39,456 nt of DNA, from NCBI GenBank assembly GCA_022361255.1, contig JAKSBG010000262.1:1-39456 (forward strand), written 5' to 3'. Position numbers and translations under genes: made by a program. This document shows, in pieces, positions 14,942-22,137 of the stretch. The stretch comes from Verrucomicrobiales bacterium. GTDB lineage: Bacteria > Verrucomicrobiota > Verrucomicrobiia > Verrucomicrobiales > DEV007. Position 1 is the first letter of the stretch, and every line of letters begins with the position of its first letter. The notes below the pieces were generated by a model. It saw only the letters and a list, made by a program, of their open reading frames with translations, was not told the DNA's origin and made no database searches.

Positions 14942-16176
14942 GCACGCTACGAGTTGGGATCATCGGGACAGGGAGCCGAGGTATTACCTGCATTGGGCGG
15001 CAGATTGCAGAGCAGGCACAGGAACTCGACATCACAGTCACCGCTTTCTGCAATCGTACCGAAAGCCGGATGGAAATCGCTCGCGACGAGCTGAACGAAG
15101 TCGCGAAGGCGGCAGGAAATCCGCCATTGGAAATTCGCTTTCATGCAGCCGCGCAGGAGCTGATCGATGATCCGAATGTCGACCTGATTGTTGTGACTTC
15201 ACCGACAGCAGCTCATGCTGAGGCAACAATCCCGGCTCTCCAATCGGGGAAGAAAGTCTATCTCGACAAGCCGATCGCACACACTCTCGAAGACTCCATC
15301 GCGATTCGAGATGCGGAGATCGAGGCGGGTAATCCGATGATCATGGGATTCACTCGCCGCTACGAAACGCCGTGGCTGAAGCTGCACGAGATTGTTTCCT
15401 CCGGCAAAATTGGTGATCTCAAAATGTTGCTGATCCGCGCCGTGCTTCCTTACTCGTTCTACTTCCAAACCTGGCACCGCACCCGCGCGGTCAGTGGTGG
15501 TGCACTGAATGATAAGGGTTCCCACTACACTGACGTCTTCAACTGGTTCCTTGGTGATGCAAAGGCGACAAAGGTCAATGCTTTTGGAGGTCGAAACGTT
15601 TTCATCGAGGAGGAGGATGCGCCCGAATTTTGCTCCGTCTGTGATCGCGAATGCCCCTATCGTGCCAGCGAGGCCATGCCGGATACGCAGGACCAGATGA
15701 AAGGCGCGGTCGACCGCAGTTACGAAACCGAAACCGATCCGCTGAAGCGAAAAGACAACTGCGTTTACAAAAGCGGAGCCGATATTTTTGATCACGCTTC
15801 GATACACTATCAATACAACAACGGGGTGGTCGCGAATATTTTTTACAGCGTCTATGGGCCACAAGCGGATGACGAGGAAACGTTCGAGCTCGTCGGGACA
15901 AAAGGTCGAATCATCCTGACTCGCCTGCGCGGGGAGATCGACATCGTGACCGACTACGGAGAAAAAAGCCACGAAGTGATCGAGTGCAAATCCGAAGACT
16001 TCGAAACCTCCCACTTCGGTGCCGACCGCAAACTGGTGCAGGAGATCGCCGCCTTCGGGAGGGGAGGGGAGTCAACTGTCGATGGAGGCTACGGACTCGA
16101 AGCGACACGAATGATTCTCGCGGCGATGAAGTCAATTGATGACGGGGGTGTCACCGTCGACCTCGAAAACTTTTAA
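14938..16176 (+). CDS. Gfo/Idh/MocA family oxidoreductase
   Basis: 412 residues. N-terminal Rossmann fold with VGIIGTGSRGITCIG. VYLDKPIAHT takes the place of the family's EKP motif (the Lys is kept), followed by MGFTRRYETPW and GGALNDKGSHYTDVFNWFLG, with the His/Asp pair of the active site. A Cys cluster, CSVCDRECPY (C232, C235, C239), with a further Cys in RKDNCVYKSG, is typical of a subgroup and may bind metal. NAD(P)-dependent oxidation of a sugar or cyclitol is expected; the substrate is unknown. It has no Tat signal, unlike many PVC-group members, so it is cytoplasmic. It is translationally coupled to the PHP gene, and repeat array C follows its stop by 27 bases. Confidence 0.9.
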   Translation: MSTLRVGIIGTGSRGITCIGRQIAEQAQELDITVTAFCNRTESRMEIARDELNEVAKAAGNPPLEIRFHAAAQELIDDPNVDLIVVTSPTAAHAEATIPALQSGKKVYLDKPIAHTLEDSIAIRDAEIEAGNPMIMGFTRRYETPWLKLHEIVSSGKIGDLKMLLIRAVLPYSFYFQTWHRTRAVSGGALNDKGSHYTDVFNWFLGDAKATKVNAFGGRNVFIEEEDAPEFCSVCDRECPYRASEAMPDTQDQMKGAVDRSYETETDPLKRKDNCVYKSGADIFDHASIHYQYNNGVVANIFYSVYGPQADDEETFELVGTKGRIILTRLRGEIDIVTDYGEKSHEVIECKSEDFETSHFGADRKLVQEIAAFGRGGESTVDGGYGLEATRMILAAMKSIDDGGVTVDLENF

Positions 16177-16202
16177 CCTTTTGCCATCGTGTTTCGCTAC
16201 CT

Positions 16203-16255
16203 GACAGGGTTGAACAAAGATGCTGACCCTGTTGGGGCGGTGACCAAACAGGGTT
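16203..16255. repeat. 22-base-phased ACAGGGT array C, between two genes
   Basis: ACAGGGT at 16204-16210, inverse ACCCTGT at 16226-16232, ACAGGGT at 16248-16254: exact 22-base steps, with the middle copy flipped. The second spacer (GGGGCGGTGACCA) resembles the first spacer of array A (GGGGCGATCACCC). It lies between the oxidoreductase stop and the transporter start (16351) without any other evident signal. Confidence 0.85.
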
Positions 16256-16350
16256 TCCCGGCCGGTGTGCCGGATACGAAGTCTCCGGGTCGTGCTGACT
16301 CGCTGAAATGTAGGGTTTGCAAAAACATTTTCTAACCAGACCACACCACC

Positions 16351-17628
16351 ATGCCTGTATTCCCCCGCCTCTGTGCGATGATGTTTCTCCAGTTCGGAAT
16401 TTACGGGCTGTGGCTTCCCATCGCTGGAAAATTTCTCACTGCTTCGCCGGACGAAGGCGGCCTTGGATTCACCGAAACCCAGATGGGGATGATCGTCGGA
16501 ATCGCAGCCTCGGTAGGTGCGCTCTGTTCGCCGTTTATCGTACAATTCGCGGACCGTCATTTCGCAGCTCAACGGGTGCTTGGCGTTCTCATGATGATCG
16601 GAGGGATTCTCAAGATCGCGGTCTACCCGCAGAACAGCTTTCTCGCCTGGTTGCTGCTTTCCGTTTCCTTCACCCTGATGTTTATGCCGGCAGCGGCGAT
16701 CTGCAATGCCCTGGCGATGAAACATCTCAAAGATCCCAGTCGCCAGTTTCCCAACGTCCGGTTGTGGACCGCAGTCGGCTGGGTATTGATGGGTTGGAGC
16801 TTTTCCCTGCTCGTCTTGAAAACCAACGTTTCTCCAAGTTGGCTCCCTCCTTTCTTCAAAGGGGATGACGTTCCCATGGTGATGGGAGAGATGAAAAAAT
16901 CGGTTCTCTGGTCCGGGATCCTGGCACTGGGATACGGCGTGTGGGCATTCTTCTGCCTGCCGAATACGCCGGCTGTGAAATCGGCATCGCAGCGGCCTGC
17001 CGTAGCCGATGCTTTTGCACTTCTCAAGATTCCATCGATCGCGGTGATGTTGTTCGTCACCCTGATCATCAGTCCGATGAACACAATCTACTTCATGCAG
17101 TGTGCGAAGTTTCTCGGTGAAGCGGGGCTCGACAATGCGAGCATCTTGCCCGCGATGGCCGTCGGTCAGATCTGCGAAATCTTGATGTATATCGTATTGG
17201 GCCGCCTCCTTCCCCGACTCGGATTCAAGACCATTCTCCTGATCGGGATCGGAGCGTATGCCTTTCGCTTTTTTCTTTTCGGCACCATCGGAATCCCCAT
17301 GCCACTGATCATCTTTGGACTGGGAATTCACGGGATTTGCTACGCTTTCTTCACCAGTACCTGTTTCATCTACATCAACAAGGTTGCGTCCGAAGACGTC
17401 GCCAACACGGCGCAGTCCGTCTTTAATTTCATCTGGTATGGAATTGGACCTCTGCTTGCTGTCGCACTCAACAGCACGCTGGCTCATTTCTTCGCCAGCG
17501 GAAAAACCTTTGCCCTCGCTGAGTTCCGCCCCTTCTGGTATGCGCTTGGAGTGATTTCTCTGATCGGGTTTTTTGTATTTTTGATTCGGTTTCGTGTGGA
17601 AGTGGAGGATGGCGAAAGCTCCACCTGA
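16351..17628 (+). CDS. MFS transporter, nucleoside:H+ symporter (NupG/NHS) type
   Basis: 425 residues with about 12 hydrophobic segments. The N-terminus MPVFPRLCAMMFLQFGIYGLWLP, FTETQMGMIVGIAASVGAL, FADRHFAAQRVL (loop 2-3) and the later GICYAFFTSTCFIYINKVA resemble the nucleoside:H+ symporter branch of the major facilitator superfamily. In the PVC group such genes often stand beside Gfo/Idh/MocA genes, so transport of a sugar, nucleoside or inositol-like compound into the pathway of the two upstream genes is a reasonable inference. A long antisense ORF (16132-17487) covers it and is a shadow. The stop codon directly abuts the stop codon of the convergent SDR gene. Confidence 0.88.
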   Translation: MPVFPRLCAMMFLQFGIYGLWLPIAGKFLTASPDEGGLGFTETQMGMIVGIAASVGALCSPFIVQFADRHFAAQRVLGVLMMIGGILKIAVYPQNSFLAWLLLSVSFTLMFMPAAAICNALAMKHLKDPSRQFPNVRLWTAVGWVLMGWSFSLLVLKTNVSPSWLPPFFKGDDVPMVMGEMKKSVLWSGILALGYGVWAFFCLPNTPAVKSASQRPAVADAFALLKIPSIAVMLFVTLIISPMNTIYFMQCAKFLGEAGLDNASILPAMAVGQICEILMYIVLGRLLPRLGFKTILLIGIGAYAFRFFLFGTIGIPMPLIIFGLGIHGICYAFFTSTCFIYINKVASEDVANTAQSVFNFIWYGIGPLLAVALNSTLAHFFASGKTFALAEFRPFWYALGVISLIGFFVFLIRFRVEVEDGESST

Positions 17629-18378
17629 CTATTCCCGTGACATCTGGTTTGCGCGGATCCCGCCATCTACGAATATCGTTTCCCCGGTGATGTAGCCGGA
17701 ATCGTCGCCCAGGAGGAACAGGGCCGTGCCGACGCAGTCCTCCGCTTTTCCCATTGCGGCCATTGGAATGTTTTTCGCTACGTGGGCGGAGGCCTCATCC
17801 GATTGCGCGACTTCATCGGTGAGCCGCGTGTGAATCAATCCCGGCGCAAGAGCGTTGAAGCGGAGGCGGGGTGCGTGCTGAACGGCGAAGGCGCGAATGA
17901 CTCCGCCGAGAGCAGCGCAGGCCGGATCGTAGGCGAGGTGGTCGGGTTCAGATTGCTCCGCGTTGATGGAGGTAACGGCGACGAAGGCACCCCGGTCACT
18001 GGCGATCTCCGAAAAGGCGTGGGCCAGGAGATACCCGGCACGCGCCTTGATGTTTACCGTTTTGTTCCAGGTTTCGACAGCGGAGAGCGAGTTGCGGTTA
18101 CCTTCGAGATAGACGCCTGCGCAATGAACGATGCCATCGAGACCATTGAGAAGTTCTGCCGCATGGTGAACCAGTGAAACCGGTTCGTTTTCGGTTTCCA
18201 GATCGGCGCGGATGTATTGCGCGCCGCGCCCTCCGGGCTCTGCCCAATCAGACGGCTCCACCTCCTCTGCGGCGATGACGAGGTTTTTCACCCCGGCGTC
18301 GAGTAGTCCGAGTGCAATCGCCCGCCCGATCCCGTGGGTTCCGCCGGTGACGAGGATCCGTTTTTCTGACCAGTTCAC
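17629..18378 (-). CDS. SDR-family protein lacking the catalytic lysine
   Basis: 249 residues with a classical SDR layout: VTGGTHGIGRAI (cofactor glycines), IVHCAGVY in place of NNAG, VAVTSINAEQSEPDHLAYDPACAAL (Ser137, Tyr150) and NALAPGLIHTRLTDE, ending with GYITGETIFVDGG. The essential YxxxK motif reads YDPAC: the Lys is replaced by Cys154 (codon TGC). In characterised SDRs this Lys lowers the Tyr pKa and binds the nicotinamide ribose, so the protein may be inactive, may use another mechanism, or may bind a ligand. It sits tail to tail with the transporter with no intergenic base, and diverges from the esterase (18475). Confidence 0.88.
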   Translation of the reverse strand: MNWSEKRILVTGGTHGIGRAIALGLLDAGVKNLVIAAEEVEPSDWAEPGGRGAQYIRADLETENEPVSLVHHAAELLNGLDGIVHCAGVYLEGNRNSLSAVETWNKTVNIKARAGYLLAHAFSEIASDRGAFVAVTSINAEQSEPDHLAYDPACAALGGVIRAFAVQHAPRLRFNALAPGLIHTRLTDEVAQSDEASAHVAKNIPMAAMGKAEDCVGTALFLLGDDSGYITGETIFVDGGIRANQMSRE

Positions 18379-18474
18379 AGGGAGAAGAATAGCGGCGGAA
18401 TTGATCAGGAGGAGGGCGAATTTCTACGGAAGAGCGTAATTGCTCTGCGGGATTCACCGCACCATTTTAGGCGA

Positions 18475-19368
18475 ATGAGATTCTCTATCGTATTGCTCCT
18501 CGCGAGCCTTGTCTTTTCCACTTCATTCTCTCAGCAAAAGGGGAAAGCGCGCAAGCCGGGCTACCCGCCGCAGATTGAGAGCACGTCCTCACATATCTAC
18601 AAAACGGCTGGGGAGGTGGAACTGAAGCTTTGGCGTTTTGCCTCGGCGGACGGGAGGAAAGAGGAAAAGCGGCCCGCGATCGTCTTCTTTTTTGGAGGTG
18701 GGTGGAAAGCGGGTTCTCCGAATCAGTTCGTTCCCCATTCAGAACACCTCGCGGAGAAAGGCATGGTAGCGTTTGTCGCGGATTATCGGGTTTCGTCCCG
18801 TCACGGGACTCTGGCAAAGGACTGTGTCGAAGATGCCCGGGATGCGATGCGATACATCCGGTCTCATGCTGCTGAGCTGGGGGTAGATCCGGAGCGGCTT
18901 GCGGCCGGTGGTGGCAGTGCAGGCGGTCATATTGCGGCGTGCCTCGGAGTGATCGAAGCGGATCCGGAATCGAGGCCAAATGCCCTTGCGCTGTTCAATC
19001 CCGCCTGCGTTCTGGCGCCGCTCGATGGAAAAAATCCCTGGCCGGAGGACCGGCATGAGGAGTTGAAGGAAAGAATGGGAGTGGAGCCGGAGGCGCTTTC
19101 TCCCGCGCACCATGTTGGAGATGCGGAGCCGCCTGCTGTGATTTTTCACGGCAAAGCGGATACTATGGTTCCCTACGAAACGGCTAAAGCGTTTCACGAA
19201 AAAATGATTGCTGCGGGGAACGAATCGACCCTGCACGGTTATGAGGGCGAACCGCATGGCTTTTTCAATTTCGGTAGAGAATCGAAAGTCAGCGATCAAC
19301 CTGCCTACGATAGAATCCTACCGCAATTGGATGCGTTTTTTGCCTCCCTCGGCTGGATCGAGAAGTGA
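18475..19368 (+). CDS. Exported alpha/beta hydrolase (BD-FAE/HSL-like carboxylesterase)
   Basis: 297 residues with signal peptide MRFSIVLLLASLVFSTSFSQ. Motifs: AIVFFFGGGWKAGSP, with the oxyanion hole in the GGGW form of the HGGG motif; VAFVADYRV; DARDAMRYIRSHAAELGVDPERLAAGGGSAGGHIAA, with the nucleophile Ser in GGSAGG; VIFHGKADTMVPY, with the catalytic Asp; and GYEGEPHGFFNFGR, with the catalytic His. This arrangement is typical of secreted carbohydrate-ester-removing enzymes, for example feruloyl or acetyl esterases annotated in Verrucomicrobiota and Planctomycetota. The substrate is unknown. It has its own transcription unit and is convergent with ubiA-like (19387). Confidence 0.86.
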   Translation: MRFSIVLLLASLVFSTSFSQQKGKARKPGYPPQIESTSSHIYKTAGEVELKLWRFASADGRKEEKRPAIVFFFGGGWKAGSPNQFVPHSEHLAEKGMVAFVADYRVSSRHGTLAKDCVEDARDAMRYIRSHAAELGVDPERLAAGGGSAGGHIAACLGVIEADPESRPNALALFNPACVLAPLDGKNPWPEDRHEELKERMGVEPEALSPAHHVGDAEPPAVIFHGKADTMVPYETAKAFHEKMIAAGNESTLHGYEGEPHGFFNFGRESKVSDQPAYDRILPQLDAFFASLGWIEK

Positions 19369-19386
19369 TATCAGAAGGATGTGCCG

Positions 19387-20262
19387 CTACGTCGCCGGGA
19401 CGACTTTTTGCAGCCCCAGGGTGAGGAGAAAGCAGGCCAGCGCGGCGAAAGCAGCCCGCCAGTCAGCAAATGCGAGGATGGCGGCGTCGTAGAACGCGAT
19501 GCCTGCGATGAGAAGGGCGATACCTTTGGGAATTTTCTCAGAGAGTGCTTTTCGGGAAAGGACGATCCAGGCCCAAATCCCGAAAACACCGACCACCGTA
19601 ATCGCCACGTAGAGGGAGTCGGTCGGAACCGTGCGTGCACCTAGCAGGGGAAAAAGAACGGGCAGCATCAGGAGAATCCGGTTCAGAAATGAAGTTCCGA
19701 CCGGGCTGTCGAGGTGCTCATTTCTCGCTGCGAGAGTGATCCCGGCAATGTAGAGAACAACCGCTCCGGAAATGGCGTAGAGAATGCCCGGAACCTCAAT
19801 AGAACTTGTCTGGGTGGCGACGGCACTGCCGGCCGCAACATAGACGAATGCGCGGCACAGCCCCATGAGAAGAACGGATCCTTTCCAGTGCTTGTGAAGG
19901 AGATTGTACAGAACGACACAGAAAATCAGGCCGCCGATGAGAAGGGGATGAGCCGAAGTGAAACGGGTGAGGAGCGCAACCCCTCCAATAGTTTCCAGAA
20001 TGCAAACCACCCAGGTGGCACGGTGAGAGATTTTACCGGACGGTATCGGGCGGTCGGGAGCGTGCTTTCGGTCCCATTTGGCGTCGATGGCATCGTTCAT
20101 CGTCATTCCCCCGATGTAGAGAAAGCTGATTCCGGCAACGAGCCACCCCAACTCGGCTGTCCATCCTCCCCCGCTGAAGAACCAGCCTACCGCTACATTT
20201 GTCCAGACAGTGGGTAGATTGGAGATGCGACCAAGAATGAGGAGGGTTCGCAGGAATCTCAT
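19387..20262 (-). CDS. UbiA-family membrane prenyltransferase
   Basis: 291 residues from ATG 20262 (MRFLRTLLILGRISNLPTVW). A longer ORF to 20370 would run into the tRNA gene and is rejected. There are seven to nine hydrophobic segments. The first Asp-rich motif, NDAIDAKWDRKHAPDRPIPSG, is perfect for binding the prenyl diphosphate through Mg2+. The second motif is degenerate (LAARNEHLDSPVG instead of a DxxxD type). The aromatic acceptor is unknown: no menaquinone, heme or chlorophyll genes are adjacent, so ubiA, menA or another role cannot be chosen. It starts 66 bases downstream of tRNA-Gln on the same strand and may be expressed by readthrough from the tRNA promoter. Confidence 0.85.
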   Translation of the reverse strand: MRFLRTLLILGRISNLPTVWTNVAVGWFFSGGGWTAELGWLVAGISFLYIGGMTMNDAIDAKWDRKHAPDRPIPSGKISHRATWVVCILETIGGVALLTRFTSAHPLLIGGLIFCVVLYNLLHKHWKGSVLLMGLCRAFVYVAAGSAVATQTSSIEVPGILYAISGAVVLYIAGITLAARNEHLDSPVGTSFLNRILLMLPVLFPLLGARTVPTDSLYVAITVVGVFGIWAWIVLSRKALSEKIPKGIALLIAGIAFYDAAILAFADWRAAFAALACFLLTLGLQKVVPAT

Positions 20263-20328
20263 GGGAGAAGAGTCACTCAGAGCGCGGGAACGTCTGCGCA
20301 TCTGATAAATGGTGGGGGACTTCAAAAG

Positions 20329-20402
20329 TGGCAACTCCACAAGGATTCGAACCTTGACAAACAGAACCAAAATCTGTTGTGCTACCGTTACACCATGGAG
20401 TT
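20329..20402 (-). tRNA. trnQ: tRNA-Gln (anticodon TTG), CCA encoded
   Basis: On the minus strand the acceptor stem AACTCCA pairs with TGGAGTT. The D-arm contains GTAACGGTAGCAC, the anticodon stem ACAGA/TCTGT encloses TTTTGGT with anticodon TTG at 20370-20368, and the T-arm is CAAGG-TTCGAAT-CCTTG. The discriminator G and the 3' CCA are encoded. Length is 74 with CCA. All cloverleaf parts are intact. Confidence 0.97.
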
Positions 20403-20414
20403 ACACGGGGTGGG

Positions 20415-20442
20415 ACTTTACCTGGATTTTGCGTCGAATCAA
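20415..20442 (-). promoter_or_regulatory. Candidate promoter of tRNA-Gln
   Basis: TTGATT (20442-20437) is followed after 16 bases by TAAAGT (20420-20415). The predicted start lies about five to eight bases before the mature tRNA 5' end at 20402. Each box matches four of six consensus positions. Confidence 0.45.
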
Positions 20443-20523
20443 GTAGCGACTCCCTGATTTTTTCAGTTCGTGTTTTGAAAGGAAAACCGTGCTTTTTCGG
20501 CCTTCATTTGGTAATTCCGTCCC

Positions 20524-22074
20524 ATGAGAATCGTTTCTGTCTGTGGTCTTCTTCTTTTTCTCCCATCGTTTCTTTCTGCTCAACATGACGCGCAGCGAAA
20601 TGCCGTGATTGCTTTAGCGAAGGGAGACGATGAAAAATTTTCCCGGGAGTTTCTGAATCCGAGGAACGATGCAGGTCTGGAGGAGACGCGGATGGTTCAT
20701 TTGCTGCGACTTTTGCGGAAGGATCAGGTGGATGAGGCGATGAAGTGGGCGAAAGAGAGCCTGGAAGCGGGGCTGAACCCGGATCGCTTGATGGCGGGTT
20801 CCGGTGCGGAACTGACGAAGTTGCGGCTGCATCCGAAATTCGGAGATCTGCCCGGCTTGGAGACGGTGGCAACAGTCATTCACGGTCCGATGGTTGGAAA
20901 TGTGACCGATACGAGTGCCGGTGTCTGGGTGAGAACCCGTGCTGCCGGAGAATACGGTTGTGCCCTCTTTGAGGTGGATAGCGGGGATGTCGTTGTTGAG
21001 ACGACCGTAAAAACGACATCGGGTAACGATTTCACAGGAGTGGTAGAGTTGTCGGGACTGAAGCCTGCCACTCGATATCGGGGGTTTGTTTTCGAGGACA
21101 AAGAAGGGCAAGGCAGATTTACGTTCACGACCCGTCCGGCTGCCGGCTCTCCGACCAGGGCCAAGGTCATTTTCGGAGGTGGCGCGGGTTTCGTCCCCCA
21201 GTATCACCAGATGTGGGACACGATCGCGAGCTTCGAGCCGGATGCCCTTCTCATGCTGGGTGACAACGTCTACATCGACGATCCGGAGCATGTCATCACC
21301 CAGCACTATTGCTACCATCGTCGTCAGAGTGAGCCGAAATGGCGGTCGCTCGTCTCGAAAACGCCTGTTTACTCAATCTACGACGATCACGATTTTGGTG
21401 ACAACGATGTTATGGCGGGCCCTGCGATCGACAAGCCGGCATGGAAGCAGCCGGTTGTGGAAGTCTTTCGACAGAACTGGGTCAATCCGGGATACGGAGG
21501 CGGGAAGGAGAACCCCGGTTGCTGGTATTCGTTTTCAATTGGTGACATCGACTTTTTTATGCTCGACGGGCGCTACTATCGCCATCGGGATTCGGGCAGC
21601 ATGTTGGGAGAATTTCAGAAAGCGTGGTTGCTCGACGGTCTCAAAAAATCCAAGGCGACCTTCAAGGCGATCGTTTCCCCGGTTCCCTTTACCCCGGGTG
21701 TGAAGCCGGGTAGCAGAGATACCTGGGATGGCTACGCCGACGAGCGCGACGAGATTTTTTCTTTGGTGGAAGACAAATCGATAGACGGTGTCTTTCTCGT
21801 GTCCGCCGATCGTCACCGGACCGACCTCCGCACGATCGAACGGGAAGAGGGTCCTCCTTTTTACGAGTTCATGAGTTCACGCCTTACGAATCGACACGTG
21901 CATCCTGTGGTTGAAACCCCGGGATTGATCTGGGGCTACAACGAGAAATGCTCCTTCGGCTTAATGGAGTTCGATACCACTGCGGAGATTCCTCAAGTCG
22001 TCTTCCGCTGCATCGATATGAACGGTGAGGAGCAGCATGCCTTTACTTTCACCGCAGAAATGGCGGACCGGTGA
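20524..22074 (+). CDS. Exported PhoD-like metallophosphatase with N-terminal extension (2)
   Basis: 516 residues with signal peptide MRIVSVCGLLLFLPSFLSAQ. Residues about 20-115 are helical and of unknown type. Residues about 118-205 are an Ig-like PhoD_N domain (GPMVGNVTDTSAGVWVRTRA, SGLKPATRYRGFVF). The catalytic domain follows: DALLMLGDNVYIDDPEH, VYSIYDDHDFGDND, DFFMLDGRYYRH, FKAIVSPVPFTPG, GVFLVSADRHRTDLR and FYEFMSSRLTN. Metal ligands of the family appear complete. It is a probable periplasmic phosphatase or phosphodiesterase, larger than and only distantly similar to the copy at 11151-12164. It starts 122 bases from the tRNA gene and is transcribed away from it; it ends in an inverted repeat shared with the convergent POT gene. 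Confidence 0.88.
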   Translation: MRIVSVCGLLLFLPSFLSAQHDAQRNAVIALAKGDDEKFSREFLNPRNDAGLEETRMVHLLRLLRKDQVDEAMKWAKESLEAGLNPDRLMAGSGAELTKLRLHPKFGDLPGLETVATVIHGPMVGNVTDTSAGVWVRTRAAGEYGCALFEVDSGDVVVETTVKTTSGNDFTGVVELSGLKPATRYRGFVFEDKEGQGRFTFTTRPAAGSPTRAKVIFGGGAGFVPQYHQMWDTIASFEPDALLMLGDNVYIDDPEHVITQHYCYHRRQSEPKWRSLVSKTPVYSIYDDHDFGDNDVMAGPAIDKPAWKQPVVEVFRQNWVNPGYGGGKENPGCWYSFSIGDIDFFMLDGRYYRHRDSGSMLGEFQKAWLLDGLKKSKATFKAIVSPVPFTPGVKPGSRDTWDGYADERDEIFSLVEDKSIDGVFLVSADRHRTDLRTIEREEGPPFYEFMSSRLTNRHVHPVVETPGLIWGYNEKCSFGLMEFDTTAEIPQVVFRCIDMNGEEQHAFTFTAEMADR

Positions 22075-22078
22075 AGGC

Positions 22079-22130
22079 AATTTGGAGTGCGTCGAGCCGC
22101 CGCACTCCAAAGCATTCGCCCCTCCAAATT
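22079..22130. terminator. Strong hairpin between two convergent genes
   Basis: TTTGGAGTGCG (22081-22091) pairs perfectly with CGCACTCCAAA (22101-22111) around nine bases. A further CTCCAAATT at 22122-22130 can compete by pairing with AATTTGGAG (22079-22087). There is no T-run on either strand, so it may be a transcription stop for both genes or a REP-type palindrome rather than a standard terminator. Confidence 0.5.
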
Positions 22131-22137
22131 CCGAAAA

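Noticed and set aside
16132-17487. 451-codon ORF antisense to the MFS transporter
   Set aside because: Its protein is rich in Asp, Glu, Gln, Arg and His without any domain, while the plus strand gives a full 12-segment transporter; it is a GC-driven shadow.
20263-20370. N-terminal extension of the UbiA-family ORF
   Set aside because: It would be translated from the 3' part of the tRNA-Gln gene; the ATG at 20262 begins the conserved part of the family.
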